From Hirudo medicinalis (lineage: Eukaryota; Annelida; Clitellata; Hirudinida; Hirudinidae): DNA of 64,000 nt. The DNA lies in the NCBI GenBank assembly GCA_011800805.1, contig MPNW01000041.1:124001-188000 (forward strand). Reading direction: 5' to 3'. The position numbers and the translations under genes were made by a program. Shown here one piece after another: positions 1 through 25,921 of the stretch (position 1 is the stretch's first letter; each line of letters opens with the position of its first letter). The notes beneath the pieces are model-generated. The model did not search any database, had not been told where the DNA came from, and saw only the letters and a program-made list of their open reading frames with translations.

Positions 1-348
1 CTTCTTCAAACATAATTGTATAATTTGGAGTCATCAAATGTTCATCAGAGGTTTTTAAAGTTTTTCAATGTTTTATCTTGAATCGAGCACAACTTAAATA
101 AACTCAAATCATAAAAGTCGGATGAAATACCAAAATATTCTAAAAGCATTAACAATTTATTCTGGTTTTAATGCAACAATTAAAACAATTTAGCAGAAGC
201 ATTTTGAAAGCATTTGACAACTAAAGTATTGAAACCAAAAATTGAAACAAATCTTATCATCAAAGATATTATATACTTATGTCGGAACAAAGAAGCATTT
301 GTAATTAACTAAAAAGCTGATAAGAAATCGATATTCTCATCATTTTCT

Positions 349-789
349 TCAGATCTGTTCGGCATAAGTCGCAGGTATAAGTCCTCTCTGACCTGTCCTT
401 TCCACTGTTCCAATGATCCAACCCTCGTCGACAACCTCCACATTTACTATTCTGTCACCTTCGTTCATACTGGCTTCGTCCGTATCACCGGCCTCGTAAT
501 CATACATGGCCTTGTAGGTCAGACCCTGCGATATCAGATTATCAGAAATAATTGCAAGACTTCGACTGATATTAATGGTGATACCTGTTATAATAATAGT
601 CGTATCACTAAAATATCAATTGCAATAATAATAATAATAATAAAAATAATAATGGTAATGATAATGATAATAATAGTAATAATGCTAATGATAGCGATAG
701 TAATAGTGATAGTGATAGTGATAATGATAATGATAATGGTAATGATGATGATGATGATTGATGATTGCTATTATTATTAATATTATTAA

Positions 790-849
<60 letters not shown>

Positions 850-981
850 NNNNNNNNNNNNNNNNNNNNNNNNNNNNNNNNNNNNNNNNNNNNNNNNNNN
901 NNNNNNNNNNNNNNNNNNNNNNNNNNNNNNNNNNNNNNNNNNNNNNNNNNNNNNNNNNNNNNNNNNNNNNNNNNNNNNNNN

Positions 982-1019
<38 letters not shown>

Positions 1020-1044
1020 ATCATCATCATCATCATCATCATCG

Positions 1045-1115
<71 letters not shown>

Positions 1116-1603
1116 GTCATCATACCTGGCTATTTAACGACGAAATCTCCTTTAACCTTCTCTGCTCAGGAGTTTCAGCAACTGTTGTTGCTTTGATCTG
1201 AGGACTGTGACTGTCAAAAAAGATGCCTGTGTTGACAAAGGGTGTTACATGTTCACAACAAGTGTCAAGTTATTGAAGCTAACGCGCTGCAATATGGCTG
1301 CTTGTTGAATCCCTTGCAATTCTTGAGGTTCAACTGCATACCGCACTCCGTGCACTTGAAACAGAGTTTGTGCCAGGACTAAACTTAATAAAAATTACTT
1401 AAAGAAAAGTCATTTTAATAAAAATTCAAGTTTCTCTTAAATATTATTTTAAATATAAAATTTTAAATCCTTCCTAGCATTGTTCAATGGCAAGATCACT
1501 TCCAGCATTTATAATTCTTAATTTTGTAACGTACCTTGTCGAGACATTTCAATTCCTCAGCTGGATATACAATTTTGTCGCACTTTCCACATCTTTTAGC
1601 CAT
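349..1603 (-). CDS. LASP1-like: LASP-type LIM and SH3 domain protein
   Basis: Four exons are visible on the minus strand: 1603-1535, 1378-1284, 1210-1126 and 525-349 (stop 351-349). All junctions are GT-AG and the phases close, giving 141 residues. Exons 1-2 encode a single N-terminal LIM domain (start [18 protein letters not shown], then [16 protein letters not shown] and NKQPYC). Exon 3 encodes [20 protein letters not shown], matching the segment that opens the nebulin-repeat region of LASP proteins. The last exon is a complete SH3 domain ([20 protein letters not shown] to [11 protein letters not shown]). LASP proteins are actin-binding scaffolds at focal adhesions and muscle Z-discs. Usual LASP1 is about 260 residues with two nebulin repeats and a linker. 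Here these are missing or lie in the 132-N gap (850-981) between exons 3 and 4. Direct splicing of exon 3 to the SH3 exon is in phase, so a short form is possible. Family assignment is firm; completeness is not. Confidence 0.86.
627..1123. repeat. compound ATT/ATG/ATC microsatellite
   Basis: Trinucleotide runs (AAT/ATG variants from 627, pure ATT at 774-849, ATC at 982-1123) flank the gap. Long poly-Ile, poly-Ser and poly-His reading frames here are artefacts of the repeat. Confidence 0.95.
850..981. other. assembly gap (132 N)
   Basis: A run of N sits between an (ATT)n tract on the left and an (ATC)n tract on the right. The assembler evidently could not resolve the simple repeat. It falls inside the last visible intron of the LASP-type gene, so an exon could be hidden here. 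Confidence 0.99.
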
Positions 1604-2100
1604 TTTTTGATCAGATTATCGTAAACTTCTGAAAACTAGGAAGAGAAATGTTCAGCAAATTGAGAACAGCAGTTTTCTTTATTGCTGCCTTCAAGCAATT
1701 ACGCTCAATTAATTCAACAGCTAGCAGAATACGGACTTTATTGTTAGGTGTCTGTGCTCCCCATGTCACGCATGAAATGTTTGCCGAATCAGCACTACAT
1801 GATTTCTTTCGAGAAGTATGCTCTTAATTATTGGTTCTACGATGTCTTCCTCGATATTATTTAAGTAGATTTAAGTGGTTAGTTAATTATTTTGATTATA
1901 AGAGTAAATGATGAATGATCGAGATTGTTAATCCATCTTAAAGCTTTTATTTAAAAAAATGTGCTACTATTTTAAGAACATTTATAAGATAGGTTTTATT
2001 GCTTGGTGATCTCAAGAACTACTTGTTGAATGACGGTTGTGTTGCAAGTGCTTGATTGAGGCCCATTAACCTGTCTACGTAACAGCATTTATTAGGACAC

Positions 2101-2240
2101 ATTAATATCATAATGTCAACCTAACATCCTTTGTTAGGATGCATTAATATCATAACATCAACCTAACATCCTTTGTTAGGATGCATTAATATCATAACAT
2201 CAACCTAACATCCTTTGTTAGGATGCATTAATATCATAAT
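2101..2240. repeat. 42-bp minisatellite, about 3.3 copies
   Basis: A 42-bp unit is repeated almost exactly. Each unit contains the inverted pair CCTAACA...TGTTAGG around a 5-base loop, so every copy can form a small hairpin. It is followed by a short (AT)n run at 2250-2261. Confidence 0.9.
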
Positions 2241-2380
2241 AACGACCAATATATATATATATTTATTTATTTAAAGCTTATATTTAAAGTGCCGAAAACA
2301 TCCATGACAGGATATAAAAGGCACTAAGGCAATCAAATCAATCAGTCCTACAGTCGAGGAGCTGGATTTAAAACCAAATG

Positions 2381-3640
2381 TTAATGACTGGGAAGGTTAA
2401 ATAGATGAGTTTTGAGGTTATTTTTGAACAATATCAATGTCTCAGACGATCTGACATGAGACGGAAGATCATTCCACGTCCGCGGTCCACATGCATGGAA
2501 GGATTTGTCTCCGTAGTGCACACGGCGGGTGGTCCTTGGGATAATAAAATTAATGGTGTCAGACGAGCGGAGCGAGACCCTCCCTTGTTGAGAGGCCGTT
2601 GTAGTGAGGAGTTCATGTAGATATTGGGGAGACCGATGAGTGTGAGCTTTGTAGACCATGAGAGCTATCTAGTAAGGTATTCGTTTTGTGATGGGGAGCC
2701 AATGGAGATCATCCAGTAATGGTGACACATGATCAGTGAGCCGGGCGTTAAAGATGAGCCTAGCTGGTGTATTCATGACCACCTGAAGTTTATGTAAGGC
2801 CCATTTGCTGGAGCCACACAGTAGTCCAGTTTTGTCAAGACAAGCTGGATCACATGGGCTGTAAGGACCTCACGAGGCACAGAATGTCGTGCCTCCCTTA
2901 GGACACAGCGAGTAGAGAAACAAGCTGCAGCAATCTTTCCAGCATGATTTTCCATTGACAATGATGTGTCAAGGTAAACAACGAGGTTTCTCACCACCGC
3001 CGATGGGGTGATACTAACTCCCGACAGTTGAACTGGTGGGGTGGACATGCTTCGTGAAGCAGGATGAAACCAGATGGCCTCCGTCTTGCTTCCATTCAAT
3101 CTGAGCCGGTTCGAAGAAGTCCAGGACGCGACATCACCGAAACACTCAGCCATGCGAAGAGCAAGATGAGGCGTATTGTGTGGCTCAAAGAATGCATATA
3201 TTTGCTCAATTTCTGGCACATAAAGGGAGAAGAGAATCGGTCCAAGGACCTATCCCCTGTGGGACTCCTGACGAGACGTTTTGAGTAACTGGATCTGCAG
3301 ACGCAGTTACAATAAGTTGACTTCTGTTTTTTTAAGTAGGACCTGAGCCAGTCCAATGCGTATGGCAAATGTTCGATCAATGAGGATGCTGTGATCCACT
3401 GTATCAAATGCCGCAGACATGTCAAGGAGAAGAAGAATCGCCACATTGCCTCTGTCAATCGCCATCCGAATATCAGAGACCACCTTCAACACTGCTGTTT
3501 CAGTAGAGTGATGCCGACGGTAGGCCGACTGAGTTGGCGGAAGTAGTGCATTGGCCTCAAGATAGGTTAGGACACGTTTCAGCACCAATCGCTCCAAGAG
3601 CTTAGAGATGACACCTAGGTTGGATGTGCAGTGGTCGTTG
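2381..3640 (-). mobile_element. decayed LINE (L2/CR1-like) reverse transcriptase
   Basis: Minus-strand fragments in shifting frames read as one LINE ORF2. In order they are: MERLVLKRVLTYLEANALLP...QSAYRRHHSTETAVLKVVSD with LLLDMSAAFDTVDHSIL (RT motifs, about 3597-3380), a post-RT block WTSSNRLRLNGSKTEAIWF (about 3130-3060), CVLREARHS...LDYCVA, and the C-terminal signature FHACGPRTWNDLPSHVRS...FKNNLKTHLFNL (about 2500-2390). The YADD catalytic box expected before the SNRLRLN block is absent, and frameshifts and stops break the frame, so it is dead. The clade call rests on recalled motif order only. Confidence 0.82.
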
Positions 3641-3701
3641 GAACTGTTGTTGTTGATTCCGTTGTAGTAGATTTAGTGGTCGTCAACGGTGTATATAAAT
3701 A

Positions 3702-3785
3702 TGTTTTGAATAAATATTAACGTTTCGAATAAATATTATTGTTTTGAATAAATATTATTGTTTTGAATAAATATTATTGTTTAAA
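3702..3785. repeat. 19-bp AT-rich tandem repeat, about 4 copies
   Basis: The unit ATTGTTTTGAATAAATATT repeats directly with one or two substitutions in the first copies. It lies immediately right of the LINE fragment and may be its 5' target region or an unrelated satellite seed. Confidence 0.85.
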
Positions 3786-5940
3786 CAAATAACAATGTTT
3801 TTATTTAATGTTATTTTTTAATTTAATTTAATGTAGGATCTTTTGCTATTTAGGTGTAACTGAATAAATTTAGACGAATGAATGAAACATTCTACCTATT
3901 TTGAAAAAGATCTTGATTTGACATGCAACGTTAAAGAACTTTAACATGCCCATTAGTTTAGGATTTACTGAAGCAACTAAGCTGACAGATAACAAGAATG
4001 ATGACATTGTAACCTGGTTGGGCTTGTCTCATTTTTGGAGAAATTCTGACTTAAACATCTTTAAATGACATTTCGTCGAAGTGCGCTACATCATGTGTTG
4101 ATCCTAATTTAAAAGCGCTTTAAAGGTTTGTAAAAATACCGTTACACTTTTTTTCATATTTAAACATTTTATATAAAATAATTCGACTCTATTATTTTTA
4201 CAATTTGCTAGTAATTACACGACGTTTCTTTTTCTCATTAAATGTTTTTTTTTTAATTTCAAGAGTAAAAAGTCAAGGACCTCTGATGTCGTTTGGAACG
4301 TAATTAACTTCAACAGATCATCATGAAATGAGAAAAAACCAGCAAAATATCAAAGAATTTATAAAGATTGAGCAGTAGTGGGTGGTCGACTTCAGCAACG
4401 TGATGGGCCGACAGAAATTTCAGGCTTATGTAAATTTGGTAATGGAAAAGCAAAAAAAAGTCATGATTGTAAAATTTTAATATTTTAAAATCCGAGTGGG
4501 ATCCAAAAAATTGCCGTGCCCCTGGACACTTGCCCCCTTGCCCCCTCTAGGCGGCCATGCTCATAACGAGGACATTCAGAAATCACTCGGATGGCATCTG
4601 AGAAAATATTAAATTGATGAAATAGAGCAATCTCGATATAAAATGTTGTTCCGTAAAAAGTTGAATTTATTCCGTGAAATTCAAGTTCTTTCACGTCACT
4701 CGTACATTTGCTTTTTTATGGTATATTTTTTCTATTCAGGGAGTGGCAGAGGTCATCGGAGTATCATACAAAGGGTAAATATAAAATTATTCTCTATAAA
4801 ATATAAATTACTTAAAGACAATTGCACCCAAAATAAAAATTGCTTTCAGCAATACAAGAATGTTTCTTATTTTTTTCTTTGACCATCGCAAATACGAGCA
4901 ATGTGTCAACCTCATGTCAAAATTTAGAAACTACTAAGGCCTCTGAGAAGGGACTCCCTTAAAGATATTTATGTGTTTAAATATACACCCATTGATCCGC
5001 AGGATGTTGGGCCAACCACTTACAGAGCTCTCCTTCCCAAGGGCGCCTGTGGTGTACCATAGACTGCGAACACTGCAAAATTAATACTTTGATTTGTAAG
5101 ATTGCTGCAATAATTTTATATCATTATATAATTAATTAATTATAGTTAATTATTCTCTTACTTAAAATTATTATAAGAGAAACCTAATTCAAATTGATTC
5201 TGGCATAATGAAAGCATAATAACATTAATAATTATAATCATAATAATGGTCTAAATGATCTCTTCAAAGATCCTTCAGGATAACGTATTCATCACCATTT
5301 AATGAATTTTTGCCGTCCTTACGAGGGTGAGACTTGACAATGAAACATCACAGGACCTTCTTCACGATCTTTCAATGAAAAACAACTTCTCCATGCAAAC
5401 TCATTCATCTGAGTTTAAGACAGGAAGACGGGTTTTTAACGTTTGTTAAATTTTGCACATCCTAATCTATTGGCTAAAATCTGGTTAAGGACTGAAATAT
5501 GGTTAGTTATCCATCGAAATGAAACTCCTGAATGCAATGCTAAAGAATGCAATCACGTAACGATGGCAAAGTTACAAACCTGAGGCCTTCTCGTTGCCTG
5601 CACGTGTACCTGTAAGCAAAGGTTTGTGCACGCCTTATAAAAGACATTTCGTACAAGCAACAACTGCGCACAAGGCTGCCATCCTATTTGTTTGCTTGCT
5701 TCCAGTACAAGATGTTCAAAAGTGCATGGCGATTACCTTTTCAGTGATACCAGCGATTCATCTTCCAAAGATACGATGTTGGAAATAACGGCTAACAAGC
5801 AATATTTTCAGCTAAAATTATCACTTCCTGTCTGTGAAAACAGAACCTATCATCCAGAAATTCATCGATTTTCAAACTCAAACTGACCTTGGCCATCCTT
5901 GAAATTACTTCCTTAATTCAACCCCAACCTGAGGACAACG
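3786..5940. other. intergenic DNA upstream of the kinase gene
   Basis: AT-rich sequence with no open frame I can assign. It contains one MITE-like block (4490-4592). The last few hundred bases may hold the promoter and 5' UTR of the HUNK-like gene; short frames at 5594-5886 have no recognisable content. Confidence 0.6.
4490..4592. repeat. 103-bp block with 9-bp inverted ends (MITE-like)
   Basis: ATCCGAGTG at 4490-4498 is matched by CACTCGGAT at 4584-4592. The interior is C-rich (runs of CCCCCTTGCCCCC), unlike the AT-rich surroundings. No coding content and no clear target duplication were seen. Confidence 0.35.
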
Positions 5941-19311
<13,371 letters not shown>

Positions 19312-20499
19312 CGTCACTTAAGTAACTCCACGATGGCTTGACCTGAGATTGACGATCACGTTGTTTACTTATTAATTTATTAATATATTCATATATTTAA
19401 TCCTTAACATGGGAAGTTAAGCTTAATTACCTGCGAATATTTTTGATGAAAAAATATCTCTCTCAGCTTCTAGTATGTTTGTGAGTCAACAAATTATGTC
19501 ATTAATAACAAAATAATAATTAATAATAGATGACAACAATAACAACAATAATTGATATCTAGAAAAACTGAGATTTAAAGTCACATACAACCACGCGAAA
19601 TGGTTCGATATGCTTTTATCAAACAAATTCTAAAGTGAATTTTACAAATATAACGCTGCTAACGTTGTCGGTTAACAGACAAATTACAAGTAAAAGCTTT
19701 AATGGCCCTTGATTTTTTATTGGAAGAAAAAGATATCTCAAAGATTGTGTGGACGATGCTTGGAACACATGTCTGTTTTTTTTTGTTTTTTTTTCAAATA
19801 AAATCATCTATGACAAGATAATATTGAAAACTTTGGAACAAATTACTAATTGAAAATGAAGAAATCTAATGTTAGACTATAGTGATAATTCTAAATCAGC
19901 TAATTACAGCCGTTTACAACCAGTTACGGACATATTTCAGAAAATTTCAGGACACACGCGATGCAAAATTCCTTTTTTTTTGCGATAACGGCCCTTTTAA
20001 GGCTTGAGTAATGGTAAATGATAATTTATTAAATAATTCATTAAATAATTTATTATGATAAATGTTTGTCGTTTTTGCAGGATCAAAAATGCCGAATATA
20101 AAAACAGAATAACCGTCGAAATAAAATATTTCTAGATTGGGATTAATGCAGCTTTTTTCCTTCTCAAAAGAAAGACTACGGCGACGATAGTCATTCTTAA
20201 AATCTCTTAATCCGGGTCAACGAACAAACCTCATTCCACCGCTTTCAATCACCTTTATTAACCAGCCCTTAAATCTTTCCTTGTCAACTCATTTCCTTGT
20301 GGAAGACCCTGCTCCTCCTCAATCTATCCTGGGAGTCTTCACTTGACATTTGAATATATATTATTCAATACACCCATCGAAAATATCAGAGATCCGAGTT
20401 TTTCTAGCGCTTTGCATGAAGCGCCATAAAAATGACCGTATTCCCCAGGTTTAAGACGAACCTTGTTTTGGAAGTATTACTTCTTTTTACCGTTATTAT

Positions 20500-20898
20500 T
20501 ATTATATTTTATATTTTATTATTTATTTTATTTATGTTATTATTATTGTTGTTGTTGTTATTGTTATTGTTATCGTTATCGTTATCATTACCATTACCAT
20601 TATCATTGTCATTTTCATTATTATTATTATTATTCATTACATGATATAAAATGATATAAACAAACCAATCTAACATATTTAAATTCGAATAAGTTAATTA
20701 TGTCATAATAAGTCTTGGTCGTTGATGTGAAGTTAGTGCATGTGAACGTAGGTTAGGTTGTCCGCATGTTATTGTTGCTTGATTATTTGTTTAGAAATTA
20801 TTGGAGGAGGCTCTTGACACCATTCAAGATGTTTGCTTGCTTTTGATGGAAGGACTCGATTAAAACAGTTTTGATGATGATGATGATGATTGTTATTA

Positions 20899-20950
<52 letters not shown>

Positions 20951-20998
20951 TACTACTACTACTATTACTATTACTATTATTATTATGATAATGATGAT
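20500..20998. repeat. ATT/GTT/ATC/ACT microsatellites between genes
   Basis: Blocks at about 20500-20640 and 20873-20998 of ATT, GTT, ATC and ACT triplets. The surrounding 19312-21626 is AT-rich spacer without an exon I can support; a first exon of the downstream Ig/CH gene may lie there unrecognised. Confidence 0.85.
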
Positions 20999-21626
20999 TA
21001 TGATTAGTTATCTCAAGCTTTAAAGAACCTCACAAAAATACTCACGTCATATCATGAGCACAAAAGGTACCTACAGATTAAAATTAAAGTAAAAATTATG
21101 TAAACTCACCTTGAATCTCACTTCTATGACGTCATAGCCGTGGAATTGTGGTGTAATGAAAGATGACACAATGGAGAGTCACCGTCGGACAAATTGCAAC
21201 AAGTGCTTTGTTACATTCACAACTGCAGACCAATTTCTGTGAGCATGGACACGCACTTGAGCTCAGTTGAGCATGAATATCTCATCAAATTTATTATGTT
21301 ACCAGATTTATTCTTCAAAATCTAATTGAAAGTCAAATTCAAAGCCTTAACACTGGAATGAAAATGAGTTTCTTGACAAGTCACGTGCATTCAAAAGTGA
21401 TTTGTGTTAGGAAATGCAAACCATGTTTCTTCGCCAATTTGCAATGTCCTCAAACTTCAATTGAATTCATGTTCAATTGAATACCTTCCTGTCGTATTTA
21501 TTCATTTCATATTTATTTATTTGTTTGTTTAAGCAGAAAAATATTTCTGAAACTCTGAAAACGGCCATGTGAACACTAAAACATGGTAACACAAACATTC
21601 GAAATGAGAAACATTTTCGTCAACAG

Positions 21627-24600
21627 CAGAATGCCAAAGTACCGCAATCATCGAAGTTCAAAGTGCTGACGGACGCCTCTGAGTTGGTGACAAACGAACC
21701 AAGGTTCTTCAGCAGTTGGAACGATGGAGATGCGAAAACTCCATTCAAGGTGCACAATTTGATAAGCATCAGCTACGTCAATCAGTGACTTATCTGGCCA
21801 ATAACACGACTATTGTCACTTCGCAATATTTCGATTTTAGGCGGGGCTTACGTAAATTATGTCATTAAGGGAGGTAAAGTTGGGTATTGAAATATAAGCT
21901 TGCATTTGGAATTATGTAAATGCATTCAGACATTAGGGCAGAATTAACAAGTTTAAAACTGATGATTTAAGTTCGTACTACCACCCAATAAAATGTCGTG
22001 AGAATCTCTCGAGAGAGAAAAATGACTGTACTTAGTAAGTACTGATAAGTCATTTGTACAAAGTAAGTACTCGCTGCTGCTATGGAACTCTAAATTGTTT
22101 GTTTGTGGACATTCGCAATTATAAATTGGACCAAACGATCAACAGGCGTGAGAAGCAATCTCAGTCGAAACTCATTCGTTGATAAGCAAAAGTTAGCGAC
22201 AAGAAAACGTTGGATCATTTACACGTCAGTTTTCGTCTCAACTAGACTCCCTCACGAACGATTTGGAAGTATTTTCAAGCCAATCAGGATTTTGTAGGAG
22301 AATGTCTGATTTTAAAATAAGCAGCATTGAAAGAAGCAGGTCCATCATAAAAGATGCGGTAAGCCGTTGCTGTTAATTTGGTGTTAATGCTGCCCGTTAA
22401 TTGAGGTTGATGCAATGATGAATGCGTTGATGACGAACGCACAATTTTTTTTAACCAGCTCGGTCGGAAGATGGATAGGAACTCTATTTCTCCGTTCTTT
22501 GAAAGTAGGTTGCAGAAAATAAATGATATTCGTTTCATAATATCAAAATAGTAATCGTTTAACTGGTTTAAAAATGTATTATATTAGCATGTACATTTGT
22601 AGTTATATTTGCAATGCTGACAACTACTCATATCAATCATCCATCATCTAGAACAACTCTTGAGCTATTCTTGCTAATCTGAAGGAGCCGCGGTTTATTG
22701 GCATAATTAGGTAATTAAGAGATAACTACAGGTAAATACAGGTGGCGGTAAGTCGACATCACCTACGTGCTCTGTAAGCACGCACCTGATCGTCAACTTT
22801 GGTCTCCATTTCTTATTCCTTTTTGACATCGAACGACGTCAAACAATTGTAACTCCTGCAATGTGATTACGATTACATTTGCAATTACAATGTAATTACA
22901 TTTCAACCGTTGATTTCTCTTGGGTCATGCACTCAACCAAGTCACTCGTTTTGGCAACTGAAGACATATTAAACGTTAGATAAAAAAAACAAACATTTTC
23001 AAATGTTCAGTTGGCTGAACCAATTTAAAACCAAACTTCAAATAGTTTTGGAGTTTTTCGATGAAGTGAAACTTTATCCCTGAAACCTAATACCATAACA
23101 TACTTCCACATACTTTTAAATTCCTTGCCTTTCAATCCTACATCCACATTTCCTCACAGCCAAGCTAGACATCCAGAGAGTGGCACCGAAGATGGACTTT
23201 GAGGAGCCCTTGGGTAACTTCAGATGCCGCTTGGGAGAGACTGCGATCCTGAATTGTTCCTTGTCACGCCATGCTGCCCCCTCCATAACCTGGCTCAAGA
23301 ACTCCTTTCCTCTCGGTACTGACGAAAGAATTTCGAAATCGTTTGACGGAAAACGCATCCGACTCACGATAACTCGAGTTCAACCTTCGGACTTTGGATG
23401 CTACGAATGCGTTGCCATGACTACAGATGCCAAGTGCTTCACGACTGGAACGCTGCTGATGGAAAGTTGTGGAGTTTATGGGTTGCTGGAAATTGTTGCT
23501 GGATCGCAAAACTAATCATGATTTTTGTTTAACAGATTCGTTGGCCGACAGCTCAAAGGACCTTGAAGTGAGTTTTATGTTCATCAAGATTCTTATTTCT
23601 GCTCTTCAAGATTTAATTAGTTGAGATTAATAATAAGTAGATCAAGCATTATTTACACTTGAGATGGCGCTTCAAAACCTCTCGTACAACCGAATGAACT
23701 CACTGAGTTACAACTTGTTGAGACTTGCAAAGAAACCACTTTTTGAATTGCAATACTTACATCATCATCATCATCATCAATATCACGATGTTATCATTGG
23801 CGCATCGACATCATCTCGGCATCGTACTTAGCTAACTTTATCATACATAGCTGTTATATATTTAGTTACCTTCATCATTATCATTCTCATCTTCATCATT
23901 GTCGTCGTCGCCATCATGCTTACCGTCATCATTAACAATTTCATCATCCTCATATCCCATATACAAGGATCCTCTTCATATTCCTTAGCAGAAAGTAGAG
24001 ACACGTCAACAGAATTACAAAGATATTCTCAGAAAAGCAGCCTCATCAGGTATTTCATACTTTAACCAAGTATAAGTTGCTGATGCTCTTTTCGGACAAA
24101 ATATGATCTGCCATTTCAGAAAACAAGGAAGACATCAAAAGATCAGTCATGCAAAGGCTGGAGGCTGCCAAGAACAGATTTAGTTACCAACCACCTCAGT
24201 CTGGTGAGGAATCAATAGATTTGATGTTTATGGAAATTAATTTCAAATTTTTTACACCATTCAACCACGAAGGATTTTAGGAGTCTTTAAGTTGGGAATA
24301 TTTTGGAAGCAATTGACTGCTTTCCTGAAATGCTTTTCAATTTTCAATCATGACACTTTCTGTTGTCTTTGTTGCTAATTTAACCATAAAATAATTATTC
24401 GGATGAATATTATTAATAATATTATTAATTATTAACATCATCGCCTCTAATTTCATCTGAGACTATTTATCCTCAGATCTGAGCAGAAAAAAGTCACTAT
24501 ATGAAACCAGCCACTACCAGTACGTGAAAGCAATAACAAATAATGAATGGATAAGACGTGCTTACTAATTGGTTTTAAGCTACCACGTCGTTTTTGTAGG

Positions 24601-25104
24601 AGCACCTTCAAGATCGAACCGAATCTTCAAAGAAGTGCCACAACAGTTAGGCAGAAATTGTTGGAATGGTGCAAAATCCAGCTCAGAGGATATAAGGTAG
24701 ATGACTCTTCATAAATAATTGAACTTTAAACATAAACAACTGCTTAATTTCCAGGACGTAAATATCACTAACTTCTCCACAAGCTGGAACGATGGCCTGG
24801 CATTCTGTGCTCTCATCCACCGCTTTTGTCCCGATGCTTTCGACTTCGACAAACTCGATCGTAACGACGTGCGCCACAACTTTCAGTTGGCATTTGACAT
24901 CGCAACGTAAGTGGACAACATTATGCATCACTTCCCGCTTTACACGTCTGCCAATCACTTTGCAGGAAGCATGGCGTAACTCCGCTACTCGACGTGGATG
25001 ACATGGTAAGAATGAAGAATCCTGACTGGAAGTGCATCTTCATGTATGTAGAAAGCATCTACAGAGCTTTCGCTGTCAACAAAAACCCCATCAAGAACGA
25101 ATAA
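21627..25104 (+). CDS. Ig-domain plus smoothelin-type CH-domain protein
   Basis: Ten exons chain in perfect phase: 21627-21749, 22459-22504, 23160-23465, 23536-23567, 23992-24049, 24120-24203, 24477-24519, 24600-24696, 24755-24906, 24966-25104, giving 359 residues from the first visible exon. The start codon is not identified and probably lies upstream. Exon 3 is an I-set Ig domain: CRLGETAILNCSL, ITWLKNSFPLG, LTITRVQPSDFGCYECVA, with both disulphide cysteines and the core Trp. A low-complexity linker follows, then a C-terminal calponin-homology domain of the smoothelin type: KLLEWCKIQLRGY, FSTSWNDGLAFCALIHRFCP, DAFDFDKLD, VTPLLDVDDMVR, DWKCIFMYVESIYRAF. Smoothelin CH domains bind actin-associated partners in contractile cells, and I-set Ig domains are typical of sarcomeric proteins. 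So a muscle or cytoskeletal role is inferred. AATAAA lies 87 bases after the stop. Confidence 0.85.
23761..23945. repeat. degenerate ATC microsatellite in an intron
   Basis: ATC/TTC triplet-rich tract in the intron between exons 4 and 5 of the Ig/CH gene. Confidence 0.85.
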
Positions 25105-25190
25105 TTACCGAAATGCATTTCATCTTTCTATATTTTTTGTTTATACAATCTCTTTTGTTATTAGCGAAACCACTGCATGACATGAAAGCA

Positions 25191-25196
25191 AATAAA
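25191..25196 (+). terminator. polyadenylation signal AATAAA
   Basis: Canonical AATAAA 87 bases downstream of the Ig/CH gene stop codon, so that transcript probably ends before the spectrin-like exons. Confidence 0.6.
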
Positions 25197-25921
25197 TTAC
25201 TTTATGAAAAAGTAAAACTGGTTAAAGCTTCTTTTATTTAAAATTTTATTGAGTCAGAATTTATTCTCCACAAATATAAGTTTAAATATTAAAGGCATGT
25301 CTTGTGCGAAGAGGCAGAAATCGGCAAAGGATGGTGATTGGTGAATTTCTAAGAGTACTTTGAAAAATTATTTCGTGTTGGAATGCATTAGAATGCTTAA
25401 AACGAGTGCAATGCATTGAATTCACTTCCCGTTCAATTTTGTATGCATGGAACTCAATCGATGGCAATACTTAAATTAGTTTAGATCCAGATTTTTCATT
25501 GCATGCATGTATGCAAGGTATGCATTTGGATCCATGGCGGGGCACTTTAGAAACACGACCTTCAGGATTTTAGGGAGGCTTAGCTTAGTGAGCTCTGATG
25601 GTTTTATTGCCGCTCTATGAAATATTTTGCTAAATAAATATTATTTTAATATATAATTATATATAATTAATATATATTATATATAATTAGTTTATAAATA
25701 TTATTCCTCCGGAATTAAGAAGCGATGTGAAAAACTTCTTAAACAAATTGTGTGAAATTCACAATAATGGGTGATGCAAACGTTGCACTTATGCTTACAA
25801 AACGCCTCAGAATTTTATGAGAACAACAACTGAGAGAATATGTGGGAAAACGCAACTGGGTTTAATTTGAAACTTAAGAATTAGCGACTGAAACCCAGTG
25901 ATCCCGATACTTTTTTTGTAG
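25197..25921. other. spacer between Ig/CH gene and spectrin-like exons
   Basis: AT-rich. An (AT)-palindromic stretch lies at 25640-25690. No exon seen. Confidence 0.5.

Noticed and set aside
758..1201. Long poly-Ile/Ser/His open frames
   Set aside because: They are translations of an ATT/ATC microsatellite and a run of N.
5594..5886. Two 64-codon frames upstream of the kinase start
   Set aside because: No family content and mutually overlapping; more likely the 5' UTR or chance.
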